Notes: generated by a model from the letters alone, not told the origin. A stretch of 64,000 bases of DNA from JASHUC01 sp035523875 (GCA_035523875.1 DATKPY010000050.1:32196-96195), one strand, 5' to 3'; numbered from the stretch's first letter, positions 49,547 to 58,623 are shown. Numbers and translations are program-made.

Positions 49547-50398
49547 ATGAGCCTGCGCGGCAAGTTGCGTCTGGTCGGGCAAACCGACACCGGCAGGGTC
49601 CGCGAGCACAACGAGGACACGATCGCCTTCGATTCGGAGATCGGTCTGCTCGTGCTCGCGGACGGCATGGGCGGCTACAACGCAGGCGAAGTGGCGAGCG
49701 GCATCGCGGTAAAGACCATCGTCAACCTGGTGCGCGAGTCCGTCGAGCGCGAGGATCTGCGCATGCCGGACCGCGAGACCGGCATGTCGCGCCCGAGCAT
49801 CATCCTGCGCGATGCGATTCACCGCGCCAACAAGATCATCTTCCAGACGGCACGCACGCAACCGCAGTGCGAAGGCATGGGCACGACGATCGTCTGCGCG
49901 CTGTTCTTCGACAACCGGATGGCCGTGGCGCACGTGGGGGACTCGCGGCTCTACCGGCTGCGCGAGGACAAGCTCGAGCAAGTGACGATGGACCACTCCC
50001 TGCTTCAGGAGCTGGTCGACCGCGGATTCTATTCGCCGGAGGAGGCGCAGCGCGCTGCAAACAAGAACTACGTCACACGAGCGCTCGGGGTGGAGCCGAA
50101 CGTGGAAGTGGAGGTGCAGGAAGTCCCGGTACACAGGGGGGATTTCTACATCATGTGCTCCGATGGGCTCTCGGACATGGTAGAAGATGACGACATTCAC
50201 TTAACGGTCAGCACCTTTGGTGCTAACCTGGATACGGTCGCCAAGCAATTGATTCAGCTGTCGAATGATAACGGGGGTCGAGACAACATCTCGGTCGTCA
50301 TGGCTCACGTCATGGAAGCGTTCCCGGCGCAGAAGGGAATGCTCGACAAGATTTTAGGCTGGTTGGGCGGAGAGAAGAGGCGCGCATGGCAAGGTTGA
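49547..50398 (+). CDS. PP2C-family serine/threonine phosphatase
   Basis: A 283-residue PPM phosphatase. Metal-binding motifs: VREHNEDTIAFD, LVLADGMGGYNAGEVASG, AHVGDSRLYRLRED, and MCSDGLSDMVEDDDI, with RDNISVVMAHV at the end. There is no membrane span, so it is cytoplasmic. Its last 13 bp overlap the FHA gene, which implies that the pair acts on phosphothreonine signalling; a kinase partner is not adjacent. About 270 bp upstream contain no gene I can support. Confidence 0.93.
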   Translation: MSLRGKLRLVGQTDTGRVREHNEDTIAFDSEIGLLVLADGMGGYNAGEVASGIAVKTIVNLVRESVEREDLRMPDRETGMSRPSIILRDAIHRANKIIFQTARTQPQCEGMGTTIVCALFFDNRMAVAHVGDSRLYRLREDKLEQVTMDHSLLQELVDRGFYSPEEAQRAANKNYVTRALGVEPNVEVEVQEVPVHRGDFYIMCSDGLSDMVEDDDIHLTVSTFGANLDTVAKQLIQLSNDNGGRDNISVVMAHVMEAFPAQKGMLDKILGWLGGEKRRAWQG

Positions 50399-51096
50399 TA
50401 CTGAGCCGGGATAGCCAGGTAATGGCCGAGTACAACATGAACAAGGAGCGCTACACCGTCGGGCGGCTCCCGGACAATGACATCCGCATCGACAACGCGG
50501 CCGTGAGCGGCCATCACTCTCTCATCATCAACATTCTCAACGACTCCTTCCTCGAGGATCTGAACAGCACCAACGGCACCTACGTCAACGGCAAGCTCAT
50601 CAAGAAGCACGCCCTCCAGCATGGGGACGTGATCACCGTCGGACACCACCAGCTGCGCTTCATCGAGGACGACGAGGCCCAGGACGAGTTCGAGAAGACG
50701 ATGGTGATCCAGCCCTCGGCGCGACCGGTCGAGAAGGTGCGCACGGCGCGCGAGACCGTCGACCAGGCGACAGCGCCCGCGACCGCGACGGGCACCCGGC
50801 AGGCGCTCGATGGGCAGGCGGCGCTCAAGAAGGCGAAGCTCCAGGTGCTCTCGGGCGCGTTCGCCGGACGCGAGCTCGAATTGAGCAAGGCGCTCACCAC
50901 GCTCGGGCGTCCGGGCGTGCAGGTGGCGGCGATCACACGGCGCGCGGACGGCTACTTCATCGTCCACGTGGACAGCGAGAAGGACAACGACTTCCCGCTC
51001 GTGAATGGCGCGCCGATCGGCGCAGCCGCGCGGCGGCTCACCGACAACGACGTGATTCAGTTGGCCGGCGTGAAGATGGGGTTCTTCGAGCACTGA
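50386..51096 (+). CDS. Protein with two FHA domains
   Basis: A 236-residue phosphothreonine-reader. FHA-1 at about 20-95 has the complete signature YTVGRLPDNDIRI, SGHHSLIIN, DLNSTNGTYVNGK. FHA-2 at about 145-236 is degenerate (LTTLGRPGVQVAAITRRADG, FPLVNGAPIG) and lacks the clear GR-S-H-NG set. A linker (ATAPATATGTRQ) joins them, and EFEKTMVIQP before it resembles substrate-type threonine sites. Cotranscribed with the PP2C phosphatase. Confidence 0.9.
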   Translation: MARLILSRDSQVMAEYNMNKERYTVGRLPDNDIRIDNAAVSGHHSLIINILNDSFLEDLNSTNGTYVNGKLIKKHALQHGDVITVGHHQLRFIEDDEAQDEFEKTMVIQPSARPVEKVRTARETVDQATAPATATGTRQALDGQAALKKAKLQVLSGAFAGRELELSKALTTLGRPGVQVAAITRRADGYFIVHVDSEKDNDFPLVNGAPIGAAARRLTDNDVIQLAGVKMGFFEH

Positions 51097-51118
51097 GCCG
51101 GCTCTGCCGGCCGGCTCA
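51094..51118. terminator. Convergent hairpin formed by the FHA and alr stop codons
   Basis: TGAGCCGGC and GCCGGCTCA form a perfect 9-bp stem around a 7-base loop. The left arm begins with the FHA gene TGA and the right arm is the complement of the alr TGA. No T-tract follows, so termination efficiency is uncertain. Confidence 0.45.
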
Positions 51119-52192
51119 GATCGGCTCGCGCGGCACGCGCGCGCGTACTCCACAGAGCAGCTCGTAGGCGATCGTTCCGGCGCACTGCGCCACTTCGGTC
51201 ACCTCGAGTCCACGACCCCACAGCACGCAGCGCGTGCCGACCTCCACCTCCGGGAGCTCGGTCACATCCGCGGCGATCATGTCCATGGCGACGCGCCCGA
51301 CGAGCGGCGCGCGCCGGCCGTTGACGAGCACCGGCGTACCCGTCTTGAGACTTCGCGGCAACCCGTCTCCATAGCCGCCCGCGACGATCGCGATGCGCGA
51401 TTCGCGCGGCGCCGTCCAAGTGCCGCCGTAGCCCACGCTCTCCCCGCGCGGGACGCGGCGCACCGCAATCACCGTCGATGCGAGCGTCATCGCCGGAATC
51501 AGGCCGACGGCGCTGCTCGCCTCACCAGGAAACGGCGAGATCCCGTAGAGTGCGAGCCCCGGGCGCACCCACTCGCCCCGGGCGCTCGGCCAGCCGAGGA
51601 TGCCCGCGGAATTGCCGATGCTGCGCACGAGCCCGAGGGTCGCCGTCACCGCATCGAAGCGCTCGATCTGCAGCGCAGTCATCGGACAATCGCGCTCGTC
51701 GGCCCGCGCGAGATGAGTCATCACGCGAAGCTCCGCCGGAGCCGGCGCGAGCGCACGCAGGCGCGCGAGCACCGGCGCAAGCTCCTGCGCACGAAAGCCG
51801 AGGCGATTCATGCCCGTGTCGACCTTGACCCAAATCACGAAGCGGTGCGCGCCCGTGGCGCGCTCGAGGAGCGCGATCTGCAGCGGATCGTGCACGACGA
51901 TCTCGAAGCGACGCTGCGCCGCCTCCGCGAGCTGCTCGGCGCTGAAGACGCCCTCGAGGAGGATGATCGTCTGGCTCACGCCCGCCTCGCGAAGCGCGAT
52001 CCCCTCCTCCAGGCGCGCCACGGCAAACGCATCCGCCTCCGACAGCGCGAGCGCCGTCGGCACGAGTCCGTGCCCGTAGGCGTTCGCCTTGACGACGGCC
52101 ATGACCCGCGACCCTGGCGCCACGGCGCGAATTCGGCGGAGATTACTCTTGAGCGCAGTCGCGTCGATGATGGCGCGAATGAGCGGGGTCAC
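51116..52192 (-). CDS. alr: Alanine racemase
   Basis: A 358-residue PLP enzyme supplying D-alanine for peptidoglycan. The cofactor Lys35 is in MAVVKANAYGHGLV. The second catalytic base Tyr is in VGYGGTWTAP. KVDTGMNRLGF and GRVAMDMIAADVT are also diagnostic. The start overlaps the dnaB stop by 4 bases; dnaB-alr order is conserved in enterobacteria. Confidence 0.96.
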   Translation of the reverse strand: MTPLIRAIIDATALKSNLRRIRAVAPGSRVMAVVKANAYGHGLVPTALALSEADAFAVARLEEGIALREAGVSQTIILLEGVFSAEQLAEAAQRRFEIVVHDPLQIALLERATGAHRFVIWVKVDTGMNRLGFRAQELAPVLARLRALAPAPAELRVMTHLARADERDCPMTALQIERFDAVTATLGLVRSIGNSAGILGWPSARGEWVRPGLALYGISPFPGEASSAVGLIPAMTLASTVIAVRRVPRGESVGYGGTWTAPRESRIAIVAGGYGDGLPRSLKTGTPVLVNGRRAPLVGRVAMDMIAADVTELPEVEVGTRCVLWGRGLEVTEVAQCAGTIAYELLCGVRARVPREPI

Positions 52193-54285
52193 CGCAGGAT
52201 GCCTTCCGCGTAGGAGTCGGGGGCGTAGTTGACGAAGCGCGTGTACTGGCCCTGGAACGTGAGCAGGAACGTGCCGATCTCTCCGTTCCTGTGCTTGGCG
52301 AGATCGATCTCCGCGATGCCCTTCTTGGTGGTGTTTCGGTCGTAGACCTCATCGCGATAGATGAGGAGGATCATGTCGGCATCCTGTTCGATCGCACCGC
52401 TATTGTGCGACACAATCTCATTTGCAAACCACGATGCGGGACCGGGAACGGTTAGATCGAATACTTCCCCCTCGCCCGCCGGAACGACTTGGACGATGCG
52501 ATCCCAGCAGATCTCGGATGGGTGCCAGTGGTCGAGCTCCGGGGCACTGAGCAATCGTGCGTCGTCAGCAATCAACTGGCAACGCGGTGCGAACTTAGAA
52601 TGGCTCCTGCCGCCGTGCGGCGTGCCGCGTAACCGCGTCATCGCGCGCTGCGTGACACCCCGCGCCCGCATCTGCGCTCGCACCTCGGCGAACGCAGCGG
52701 TGGTGTAACGAGTCGGGCTGCTCGAGAGGCAGCTGCCATCGCCGATCGGCTGTCCGAGGAGCGCGAACCCGTGATCCGGCCAGCGGTGCGGCGCGACCGG
52801 CTCGGGTAGACGCCGCGCTACGGCCAACCGATCGCCCGCGTGCAGCTGCGAGACCGTCGTCCAGCCCGCACCCGAGAGCAGGCGGTGCTCAGCGGTTGCA
52901 CGAATGCGCCGGCCCGTTGCGAGCTCGATTCGAAAGACGGGACGCGTGCCGACCGGCCACACCTTATCCGCGACGGCCTTGACGATTCTTTGCCTCTCAT
53001 CGAGTGCCCAAACCTCCGGCTGCGTGCCGACCAGCTCGCGGACCGGAACACGCCGGCCATCCGCCAGGCACGCAAGCGTGTCCCCCGTGACGCACTCCCT
53101 CAGATCCGACATCACCGGCTTCTTGTGCTCGCGCTGCTCGACGCTGCGATTGAGCTGCGAGAGCGCGATCACCGGCACCGCGAGCTCCTTGGCGAGCGCC
53201 TTGAGCCCGCGGGAGATCTCCGCGATCTCGGTCGCGCGATTCTCCTTCGTGCCCGGCACCTGCATGAGCTGCAGATAGTCGACGACCACGAGATTGAGCC
53301 CGTGCTCACGCTTGACGCGGCGCGCGCGCGCGCGCAGTTCCGTCGGGGTGAGTGCCGGGGTCTCGTCTACGAAAATCTTAGCCTCGGATAGCTGACTCGT
53401 CGCGCCCGTGATTCGGACCCAATCCTCGTCAGAGATCCGGCCGCTGCGCAGGTTTGCGAGCTGCACGCTCCCAACCGATGCGAGCATGCGCGTGATCACC
53501 TGCTCCGAGGGCATCTCCATGCTGAAGATCGCGACGGACGCGCGAATGTTCGGGTTCACGGCCGCGTACTCCGCCATGTTCACGGCCAGACTCGACTTGC
53601 CCATGGACGGGCGGCCGGCGACGATGATGAGGTCGCCCGGGCGCATCCCGCCGGTGAGCTTGTCGAACTCCGTGAAGCCGCTTGGCAGGCCGCGCAGCTT
53701 GTCGGGGTTGGTGTGCAGGTCGTCGATCTGATCGATGATGCCCGGCAGGAGCGTGCGCACCGCGAGCGCGCCGTCTCTGCCGCGCGAGCCGGCCTCGGCG
53801 ATCTGGAAGACGCCTTGCTCGGCGCGATCGACGAGCTCGCGTGCGGATAGGCCCTCGTTGTTGAACACCGATGCGCCGATGTCCGTGGCGACGCTCGCAA
53901 GCTGCCGCAGGAGCGCGCGCTCGCGCACGATCTCGGCGTACGCGCGGACGTTCGCGGCCGTCGGCGTGTCGCGCGCGAGCGTGCCCAGGTACGCGAGGCC
54001 GCCGGCATCCTGCAGGCGGCCGGTGCGCTCGAGCTGCTCGGATACCGTGACCACATCGCAGGGCTTGCCGGCGCCGGCGAGCACCGCGATGCTTTCGAAG
54101 ATCAGCCGATGGTCGGGGCGGTAGAAATCACCGGCAAGCACAACGTCGGCGACGTTGTCCCAGGCGGTGGGCTCGATGAGAACCCCGCCGAGCACAGCCT
54201 GCTCCGCCTCGATCGAGTGCGGGGGTGTACGCACGTCGATGAGGGAATCCTCCTGGGCACGACGCGCTTTGGCGGGACCGGCCAC
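52189..54285 (-). CDS. dnaB: Replicative DNA helicase DnaB interrupted by a mini-intein
   Basis: A 698-residue precursor: N-extein 1-397, intein 398-628, C-extein 629-698; the spliced helicase would have 467 residues, close to E. coli DnaB (471). N-terminal domain (PPHSIEAEQAVLGGVLIEP), then the RecA-like motor with Walker A AGRPSMGKSSLAVNMA, Walker B LVVVDYLQLMQ and the DnaB motif VIALSQLNRSVEQR. The intein lies between MSDLRE and SGAIEQDADMILLIYRDE. The open frame and intact junction residues suggest that active helicase depends on splicing. Upstream neighbour is rplI (28 bp); downstream is alr. Confidence 0.96.
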   Translation of the reverse strand: MAGPAKARRAQEDSLIDVRTPPHSIEAEQAVLGGVLIEPTAWDNVADVVLAGDFYRPDHRLIFESIAVLAGAGKPCDVVTVSEQLERTGRLQDAGGLAYLGTLARDTPTAANVRAYAEIVRERALLRQLASVATDIGASVFNNEGLSARELVDRAEQGVFQIAEAGSRGRDGALAVRTLLPGIIDQIDDLHTNPDKLRGLPSGFTEFDKLTGGMRPGDLIIVAGRPSMGKSSLAVNMAEYAAVNPNIRASVAIFSMEMPSEQVITRMLASVGSVQLANLRSGRISDEDWVRITGATSQLSEAKIFVDETPALTPTELRARARRVKREHGLNLVVVDYLQLMQVPGTKENRATEIAEISRGLKALAKELAVPVIALSQLNRSVEQREHKKPVMSDLRECVTGDTLACLADGRRVPVRELVGTQPEVWALDERQRIVKAVADKVWPVGTRPVFRIELATGRRIRATAEHRLLSGAGWTTVSQLHAGDRLAVARRLPEPVAPHRWPDHGFALLGQPIGDGSCLSSSPTRYTTAAFAEVRAQMRARGVTQRAMTRLRGTPHGGRSHSKFAPRCQLIADDARLLSAPELDHWHPSEICWDRIVQVVPAGEGEVFDLTVPGPASWFANEIVSHNSGAIEQDADMILLIYRDEVYDRNTTKKGIAEIDLAKHRNGEIGTFLLTFQGQYTRFVNYAPDSYAEGILR
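52402..53094 (-). other. Mini-intein within DnaB with a degenerate endonuclease remnant
   Basis: A 231-codon intein. Block A is CVTGDTLACLADGRRVPV (Cys1), block B RRIRATAEHRLLSGAGW (T-x-x-H), block F GEVFDLTVPGPASWFANEIV and block G VSHN followed by Ser+1. The splicing halves resemble those of Rhodothermus and cyanobacterial DnaB inteins. The middle keeps a single LAGLIDADG-like piece, LLGQPIGDGS, followed by about 75 residues (including TPHGGRSHSKFAPR); the second motif is missing, so nuclease activity is unlikely while splicing should be retained. Confidence 0.92.
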
Positions 54286-54313
54286 TTTCGGGTCCGGCTG
54301 CTGACCGCGCCGG

Positions 54314-54763
54314 CTACTCCTCGGCGACGATCGTCACTGGGAGCTGCACATCGACGTCGGCGTGCAGGTGCACGCTCACGGTGTGGTCGCCAATCGTACG
54401 CAACGGACCCGTCGGCAGCCGTACCTCGTTGCGGGCGAGCCTGTGGCCGGCGCGCGTGCACGCCTCGGCAATGTCGCTCGTGCCGATGGAGCCGAAAAGC
54501 TTGCCTTCCGTGCCCGCCTTCGCCGTGATCGTGAGGCGAAAGTCCTTGAGCGCAGCGGCGCGCTCGTCGGCCGAGGTGAGCTGCTCGTGCGCGATGCGCT
54601 CGAGCTCGGCACGGCGCGCTTCGAACTTGGCGACATTGGCGGGCGTAGCGAGCGTCGCCTTGCCGTGCGGCAACAGGAAGTTCCGCCCGAAGCCCGAGCG
54701 AACCTTCACCCGATCGCCGATGTTGCCGAGATTCGCGACCTTCTCGAGAAGAATGACTTCCAC
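54314..54763 (-). CDS. rplI: 50S ribosomal protein L9
   Basis: A 149-residue protein. N-terminal MEVILLEKVANLGNIGDRVK and VRSGFGRNFLLPHGKA, a long connecting helix, and a C-terminal domain with TAKAGTEGKLFGSIGTSDIA. Follows rpsR by 33 bp in rpsF-rpsR-rplI-dnaB. Confidence 0.97.
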   Translation of the reverse strand: MEVILLEKVANLGNIGDRVKVRSGFGRNFLLPHGKATLATPANVAKFEARRAELERIAHEQLTSADERAAALKDFRLTITAKAGTEGKLFGSIGTSDIAEACTRAGHRLARNEVRLPTGPLRTIGDHTVSVHLHADVDVQLPVTIVAEE

Positions 54764-54796
54764 GACTCGACCTCTCTGACTTGCGCGGACTTCGAG

Positions 54797-55021
54797 CTAG
54801 TGCTGATCGGTGTACGGCAGGAGCGCGAGAAAGCGCGCGCGCTTGATCGCGGTCGCGAGCTGGCGCTGATAGAACGACTTCGTGCCGGTGATGCGGCTCG
54901 GGACGATCTTGCCGGTCTCGGTGACATAGCTCTTCAAGGTCCCGAGATCCTTGTAGTCGATGTACTTCACCCCTTCGGCGGTGAAGCGGCAGAACTTCTT
55001 GCGGCGAGAAAATCGGCTCAT
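54797..55021 (-). CDS. rpsR: 30S ribosomal protein S18
   Basis: A 74-residue protein: KFCRFTAEGVKYIDYKDLG, TLKSYVTETGKIVPSRITGT and RQLATAIKRARFLALLPYTD. Its ATG overlaps the rpsF stop by 4 bases. The priB gene that lies between rpsF and rpsR in enterobacteria is absent. Confidence 0.97.
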   Translation of the reverse strand: MSRFSRRKKFCRFTAEGVKYIDYKDLGTLKSYVTETGKIVPSRITGTKSFYQRQLATAIKRARFLALLPYTDQH

Positions 55022-55428
55022 GTCGCGCTCTCCCCGTCCCGGCCATCGTCGTCGTCGCCCTGTACGGCCTCCTCGCGCACGCGCTCGCGGCGGCCGCCAC
55101 CGTCATCCTCCTCGGCACGCGCCATCGGGGAGGGCTCGGTCACGGCTGCGTCCATCTGCACGACCAGGTGGCGCAGCACCGCGTCGCTGAACCGGAAGGC
55201 TCCGGTGAGCTCATCGAGCGTCTTCTGATCGCACTCGATGTTCATGAGCACGTAGTGCGCCTTGTGCACCTTGGAGATGGGATAGGCGAGCTGGCGCCGC
55301 CCCCAGTCCTCGAGCCGATGCACCTGGCCACTGCCCGCGGCGATCATCGATTTGTAGCGATCGATCATCGCGGGAACTTGCTCACTCTGGTCCGGATGGA
55401 CCAGGAAAACGATCTCGTAATGCCTCAT
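55018..55428 (-). CDS. rpsF: 30S ribosomal protein S6
   Basis: A 136-residue S6: MRHYEIVFLVHPDQSEQVPA, HRLEDWGRRQLAYPISKVHK, AHYVLMNIECDQ. It carries an acidic C-terminal tail (EEDDGGGRRERVREEAVQGDDDDGRDGES); the analogous E. coli tail is glutamylated. MRHYEIV is the canonical start; a 35-residue extension upstream is not conserved. GGAGG lies just upstream. First gene of rpsF-rpsR-rplI-dnaB-alr. Confidence 0.96.
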   Translation of the reverse strand: MRHYEIVFLVHPDQSEQVPAMIDRYKSMIAAGSGQVHRLEDWGRRQLAYPISKVHKAHYVLMNIECDQKTLDELTGAFRFSDAVLRHLVVQMDAAVTEPSPMARAEEDDGGGRRERVREEAVQGDDDDGRDGESAT

Positions 55429-55642
55429 GTCGTCCTCCTTACGGATTGAGCCGCCCGCTGCGAGGCTTGCGTCGGTGCGGCAAGGAGATCCGAGCGCGGC
55501 AGGATGCCATCGTGCCGGGCTTGCGGCCCTCATCGAGAGGGGCGCGCAGCATACTCAACTCGCGCGCGGACCGCAATGCCCGATTTCCGGTGCGTACCTT
55601 CAGAATCAGCGGCTTACGTCCCGCGCACGCCGCACTGGAGCC

Positions 55643-56398
55643 TCAAGGACTGCCCGCCGCGATGCTGCGCTGGCGAACCGCCTCGTAGAGCAGCATGCCC
55701 GCCGCGACCGAGACATTCAGGCTCTCGACCGTGCCGAGCTGCGGAAGGCGCAGCAGCACATCGCAGCTCTGGCGCGTCAACTGCCGCAGACCCGTGCCCT
55801 CCGCACCGAGAACGAGGACCGCACCCCCGCGCAGATCCGCCTCGTGCGCCGCCCGCGACGCATCGGCCGCCGCTCCGAACACCCACAGACCGGCGTCCTT
55901 CAGGATCTTGAGGGTCCGCACGAGATTGGTGACCGTCGCGAGCGCGACGCTCTCCGCGGCACCCGCGGCGACCTTGCGCGCGGCCGGCGTGAGCTGCGCC
56001 GCGCGATCGCGCGGCACGATGACGGCGAGCGCCCCGCAGGCGTCGGCAGTTCGCAGGCAGGCACCGAGATTGTGCGGGTCCTGCACCCCATCGAGCGCGA
56101 GGATCAGCGGGTTCGCGGCGGGAGCGAGCGCCTCGAGCAGCTCGTCCTCCGACCACGGGGGGAGCGGCGTCACGCGCGCGGCGACGCCCTGATGGACGGC
56201 CTCGCCCAGCTCCCGGCGCAGGGACTCCGCATCGACGCGCACGACCGGGCGATCCCGCTCGCGCGCCAGTCGCTCGAGCTCGAGCGCGCGCGGATCGTTG
56301 CGACTCGCCGCGACCCGCAACTCGAGCACGCGCTCCGGGTGCCGCAGCAGCAGGGCGCGAACGGCGTGCACGCCGTAGATCAGCTGCGCGCCCTTCAA
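55643..56398 (-). CDS. rlmB: 23S rRNA (guanosine-2251-2-O-)-methyltransferase RlmB
   Basis: A 251-residue SpoU-family enzyme. An N-terminal substrate-binding domain (YGVHAVRALLLRHPERVLEL) precedes the knotted domain with motif 1 NLGACLRTADACGALAVIVP, motif 2 VLVLGAEGTGLRQLTRQSCD, and motif 3 LGTVESLNVSVAAGMLLYEA. The start overlaps the rnr stop by 4 bases. 214 bp before rpsF hold nothing I can name. Confidence 0.95.
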   Translation of the reverse strand: MKGAQLIYGVHAVRALLLRHPERVLELRVAASRNDPRALELERLARERDRPVVRVDAESLRRELGEAVHQGVAARVTPLPPWSEDELLEALAPAANPLILALDGVQDPHNLGACLRTADACGALAVIVPRDRAAQLTPAARKVAAGAAESVALATVTNLVRTLKILKDAGLWVFGAAADASRAAHEADLRGGAVLVLGAEGTGLRQLTRQSCDVLLRLPQLGTVESLNVSVAAGMLLYEAVRQRSIAAGSP

Positions 56399-58461
56399 AC
56401 ACCGTCCTCCGCCAGGGCTAAGTCGATGAGCCCCTCGATCGGATTGACGGCGGTGACCGTCACGCGCACGTGGCTGCCGGTGCGCAGCCGCCGACCGTGC
56501 CTCCTGCCCACCCAGGCGTGGCCGCTCTCATCCATGAGATATTCATCGTCGCGCAGCGCATCGATGTGCAGCAGTCCGTCGACCGAGATACCCAGAATCT
56601 GCACGAAGCAGCCGAACTCCACCACGGTGGTGATGAGGCCGAGAAAGGTCTGCCCGGTGCGCTCCCTCAGATAGGTGCACTTGAGAAACGTGGAGACGTA
56701 ACGGTCGGCCTCGTCCGCGCGCTTCTCGAGCCGGGAGAGACTCTCGCCCTGGCCGGCGAGCTCCTCGGCCGCAGAGCGCACCCCGCTCGCATCGCTCGGG
56801 CTCAGATGTGCCTTGAGGGTTCGGTGGACGAGGAGGTCGGGATAGCGGCGAATAGGTGAGGTGAAGTGCGCGTACTCCGCGAGCGCCAGCCCGAAATGAC
56901 CGATGTTCGTGGGCTGGTATACGGCCTGCGGCATCGCGCGAACGATGAGCGACTCGATGAATGCCCGCTCCGGAGACTGTCCGAGCCGGCGGGCGAGGCC
57001 CTGGAAGTCCCGCGGCGCGGGTTTCTCGGGCAGCTGCGCCTCGATGCCGAGCGCGCGCAGCGTGGAGGCGAGACGATCGACTTTCTCCGCCTCGGGTTGG
57101 CCGTGGACGCGAAAGAGCGTCGGTGTACGGGTCCGCACCAGCTCGCGCGCGACAGCGACGTTTGCGAGCACCATGCACTCCTCGATCAGGCGGTGCGCGT
57201 CGTTGCGCGCGCGCAGCTCGATCGCGCGGACGCGCTGAGCGGCATCGATCTCGAACTCCGCCTCGGTCGCATCGAAGTCGAGCGCGCCGCGGCGACTGCG
57301 CGCCCGATGGAGCGCGCGATACACCTCCACGAGCGGCAGCAGATGCTCGATGAGCTCGAGCCCGATCGTCCGACGCGCCTCCGCTCCTCCCTCGAAGAGC
57401 GCCGCCTGGGCCAGCGAATAGGTCAGGCGCGCCGCCGAGCGCATGACCGCCGGATAGAAGCGCGCCGATTTGAGCGCACCGGCGCGCGTGATGATCATGT
57501 CGGCGGCGAAGCACAACCGCTCGACGCGCGGCGCGAGCGAGCAGAGGTGATCGGAAAGCGCCGTCGGCAGCATCGGCAGCACTCGAGTCGGGAAGTAGAC
57601 CGATGTGCCCCGCTCGAGCGCCGCCGCATCGAGCGCGGTGCCGGGCCGCACGTAATGACTCACATCGGCGATGGCGACGATCAGACGAAAGCCCTCACGG
57701 TGAGCCTCCGCGTAGACGGCATCGTCGAAGTCCCGTGCGTCCTCGCCGTCGATCGTGACCAGCGGCACCTCGCGCAGGTCGATCCGGCGGCCCGCCTCGG
57801 CAGGCTCCACGCGATCGCCAAACTGCTGCGCCTCGCGCAACGCCGCCGCGGGGAACTCGCGCGGCAGCTCGAAGCGGGCGATCGCGGACTCGGTCGCGAG
57901 CTCCACCGGACGGTCCGGGTCGAGCCGCCGCTCGATGCGCGCGTGCGCTGGGGCAGCCCCGCTTGCATGCCGAGTGATGCGTGCGATCACCCAATCACCG
58001 CCGCGCGCACCGTCCAGGTCGGCATGCGCCACTGCGCAGCGCAGCTGAAGTCTGCGATCCGCGGCGTTCACCCATGCCTGGCGACCTTCGACCTCGAGCG
58101 TGCCGAGAAACGCGCTGACGCCGCGGCCGACGACCTCCTGAACGGCTCCAAGCCAGCGATCACTCGCATCACGCGCGAGACTCACCCGCACGCGGTCGCC
58201 GTGCATGATGCCGCGCATCTGGTGAGGCGGGAGAAAGACGCTTTCCTTGAGTCCCTCGATGCGCACGAACCCGTAGCCCGCGCGGTGCGCACTCACCGTG
58301 CCCTCGGCGGTGCTGCCGGCGCGCAGCGCCACTTCGTCGGCCGACGTCTTAGGTCGCGCGCGCTGCGTTCGACCCGGCGCGGCCGGGCGGCTCGTGGTTT
58401 TCACGGCGCGGGACCCGGCGTGCCGATCCCGGCGGCCGAACCGTGTTCTTCTTGACTTCAA
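56395..58461 (-). CDS. rnr: Ribonuclease R
   Basis: A 688-residue 3-to-5 exoribonuclease that degrades structured RNA. Cold-shock domains (STAEGTVSAHRAGYGFVRIE) precede the RNB catalytic domain with TIDGEDARDFDDAVYAEA carrying the metal-binding Asp residues and AEYAHFTSPIRRYPDLLVHR, then an S1 domain near the C-terminus (GLITTVVEFGCFVQILGISV). The Lys-rich tail of E. coli RNase R is absent (688 versus 813 residues). Its N-terminus is a basic Arg/Ala/Pro stretch. Confidence 0.95.
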   Translation of the reverse strand: MKSRRTRFGRRDRHAGSRAVKTTSRPAAPGRTQRARPKTSADEVALRAGSTAEGTVSAHRAGYGFVRIEGLKESVFLPPHQMRGIMHGDRVRVSLARDASDRWLGAVQEVVGRGVSAFLGTLEVEGRQAWVNAADRRLQLRCAVAHADLDGARGGDWVIARITRHASGAAPAHARIERRLDPDRPVELATESAIARFELPREFPAAALREAQQFGDRVEPAEAGRRIDLREVPLVTIDGEDARDFDDAVYAEAHREGFRLIVAIADVSHYVRPGTALDAAALERGTSVYFPTRVLPMLPTALSDHLCSLAPRVERLCFAADMIITRAGALKSARFYPAVMRSAARLTYSLAQAALFEGGAEARRTIGLELIEHLLPLVEVYRALHRARSRRGALDFDATEAEFEIDAAQRVRAIELRARNDAHRLIEECMVLANVAVARELVRTRTPTLFRVHGQPEAEKVDRLASTLRALGIEAQLPEKPAPRDFQGLARRLGQSPERAFIESLIVRAMPQAVYQPTNIGHFGLALAEYAHFTSPIRRYPDLLVHRTLKAHLSPSDASGVRSAAEELAGQGESLSRLEKRADEADRYVSTFLKCTYLRERTGQTFLGLITTVVEFGCFVQILGISVDGLLHIDALRDDEYLMDESGHAWVGRRHGRRLRTGSHVRVTVTAVNPIEGLIDLALAEDGV

Positions 58462-58541
58462 TTGACAGCTCCCGACCCCGCTGCGTACATTTCGCCGCGC
58501 TCTCCGGGGGTCGTGCTCGAAGAGCGGTTGTTACGCTTCCT

Positions 58542-58623
<82 letters not shown>

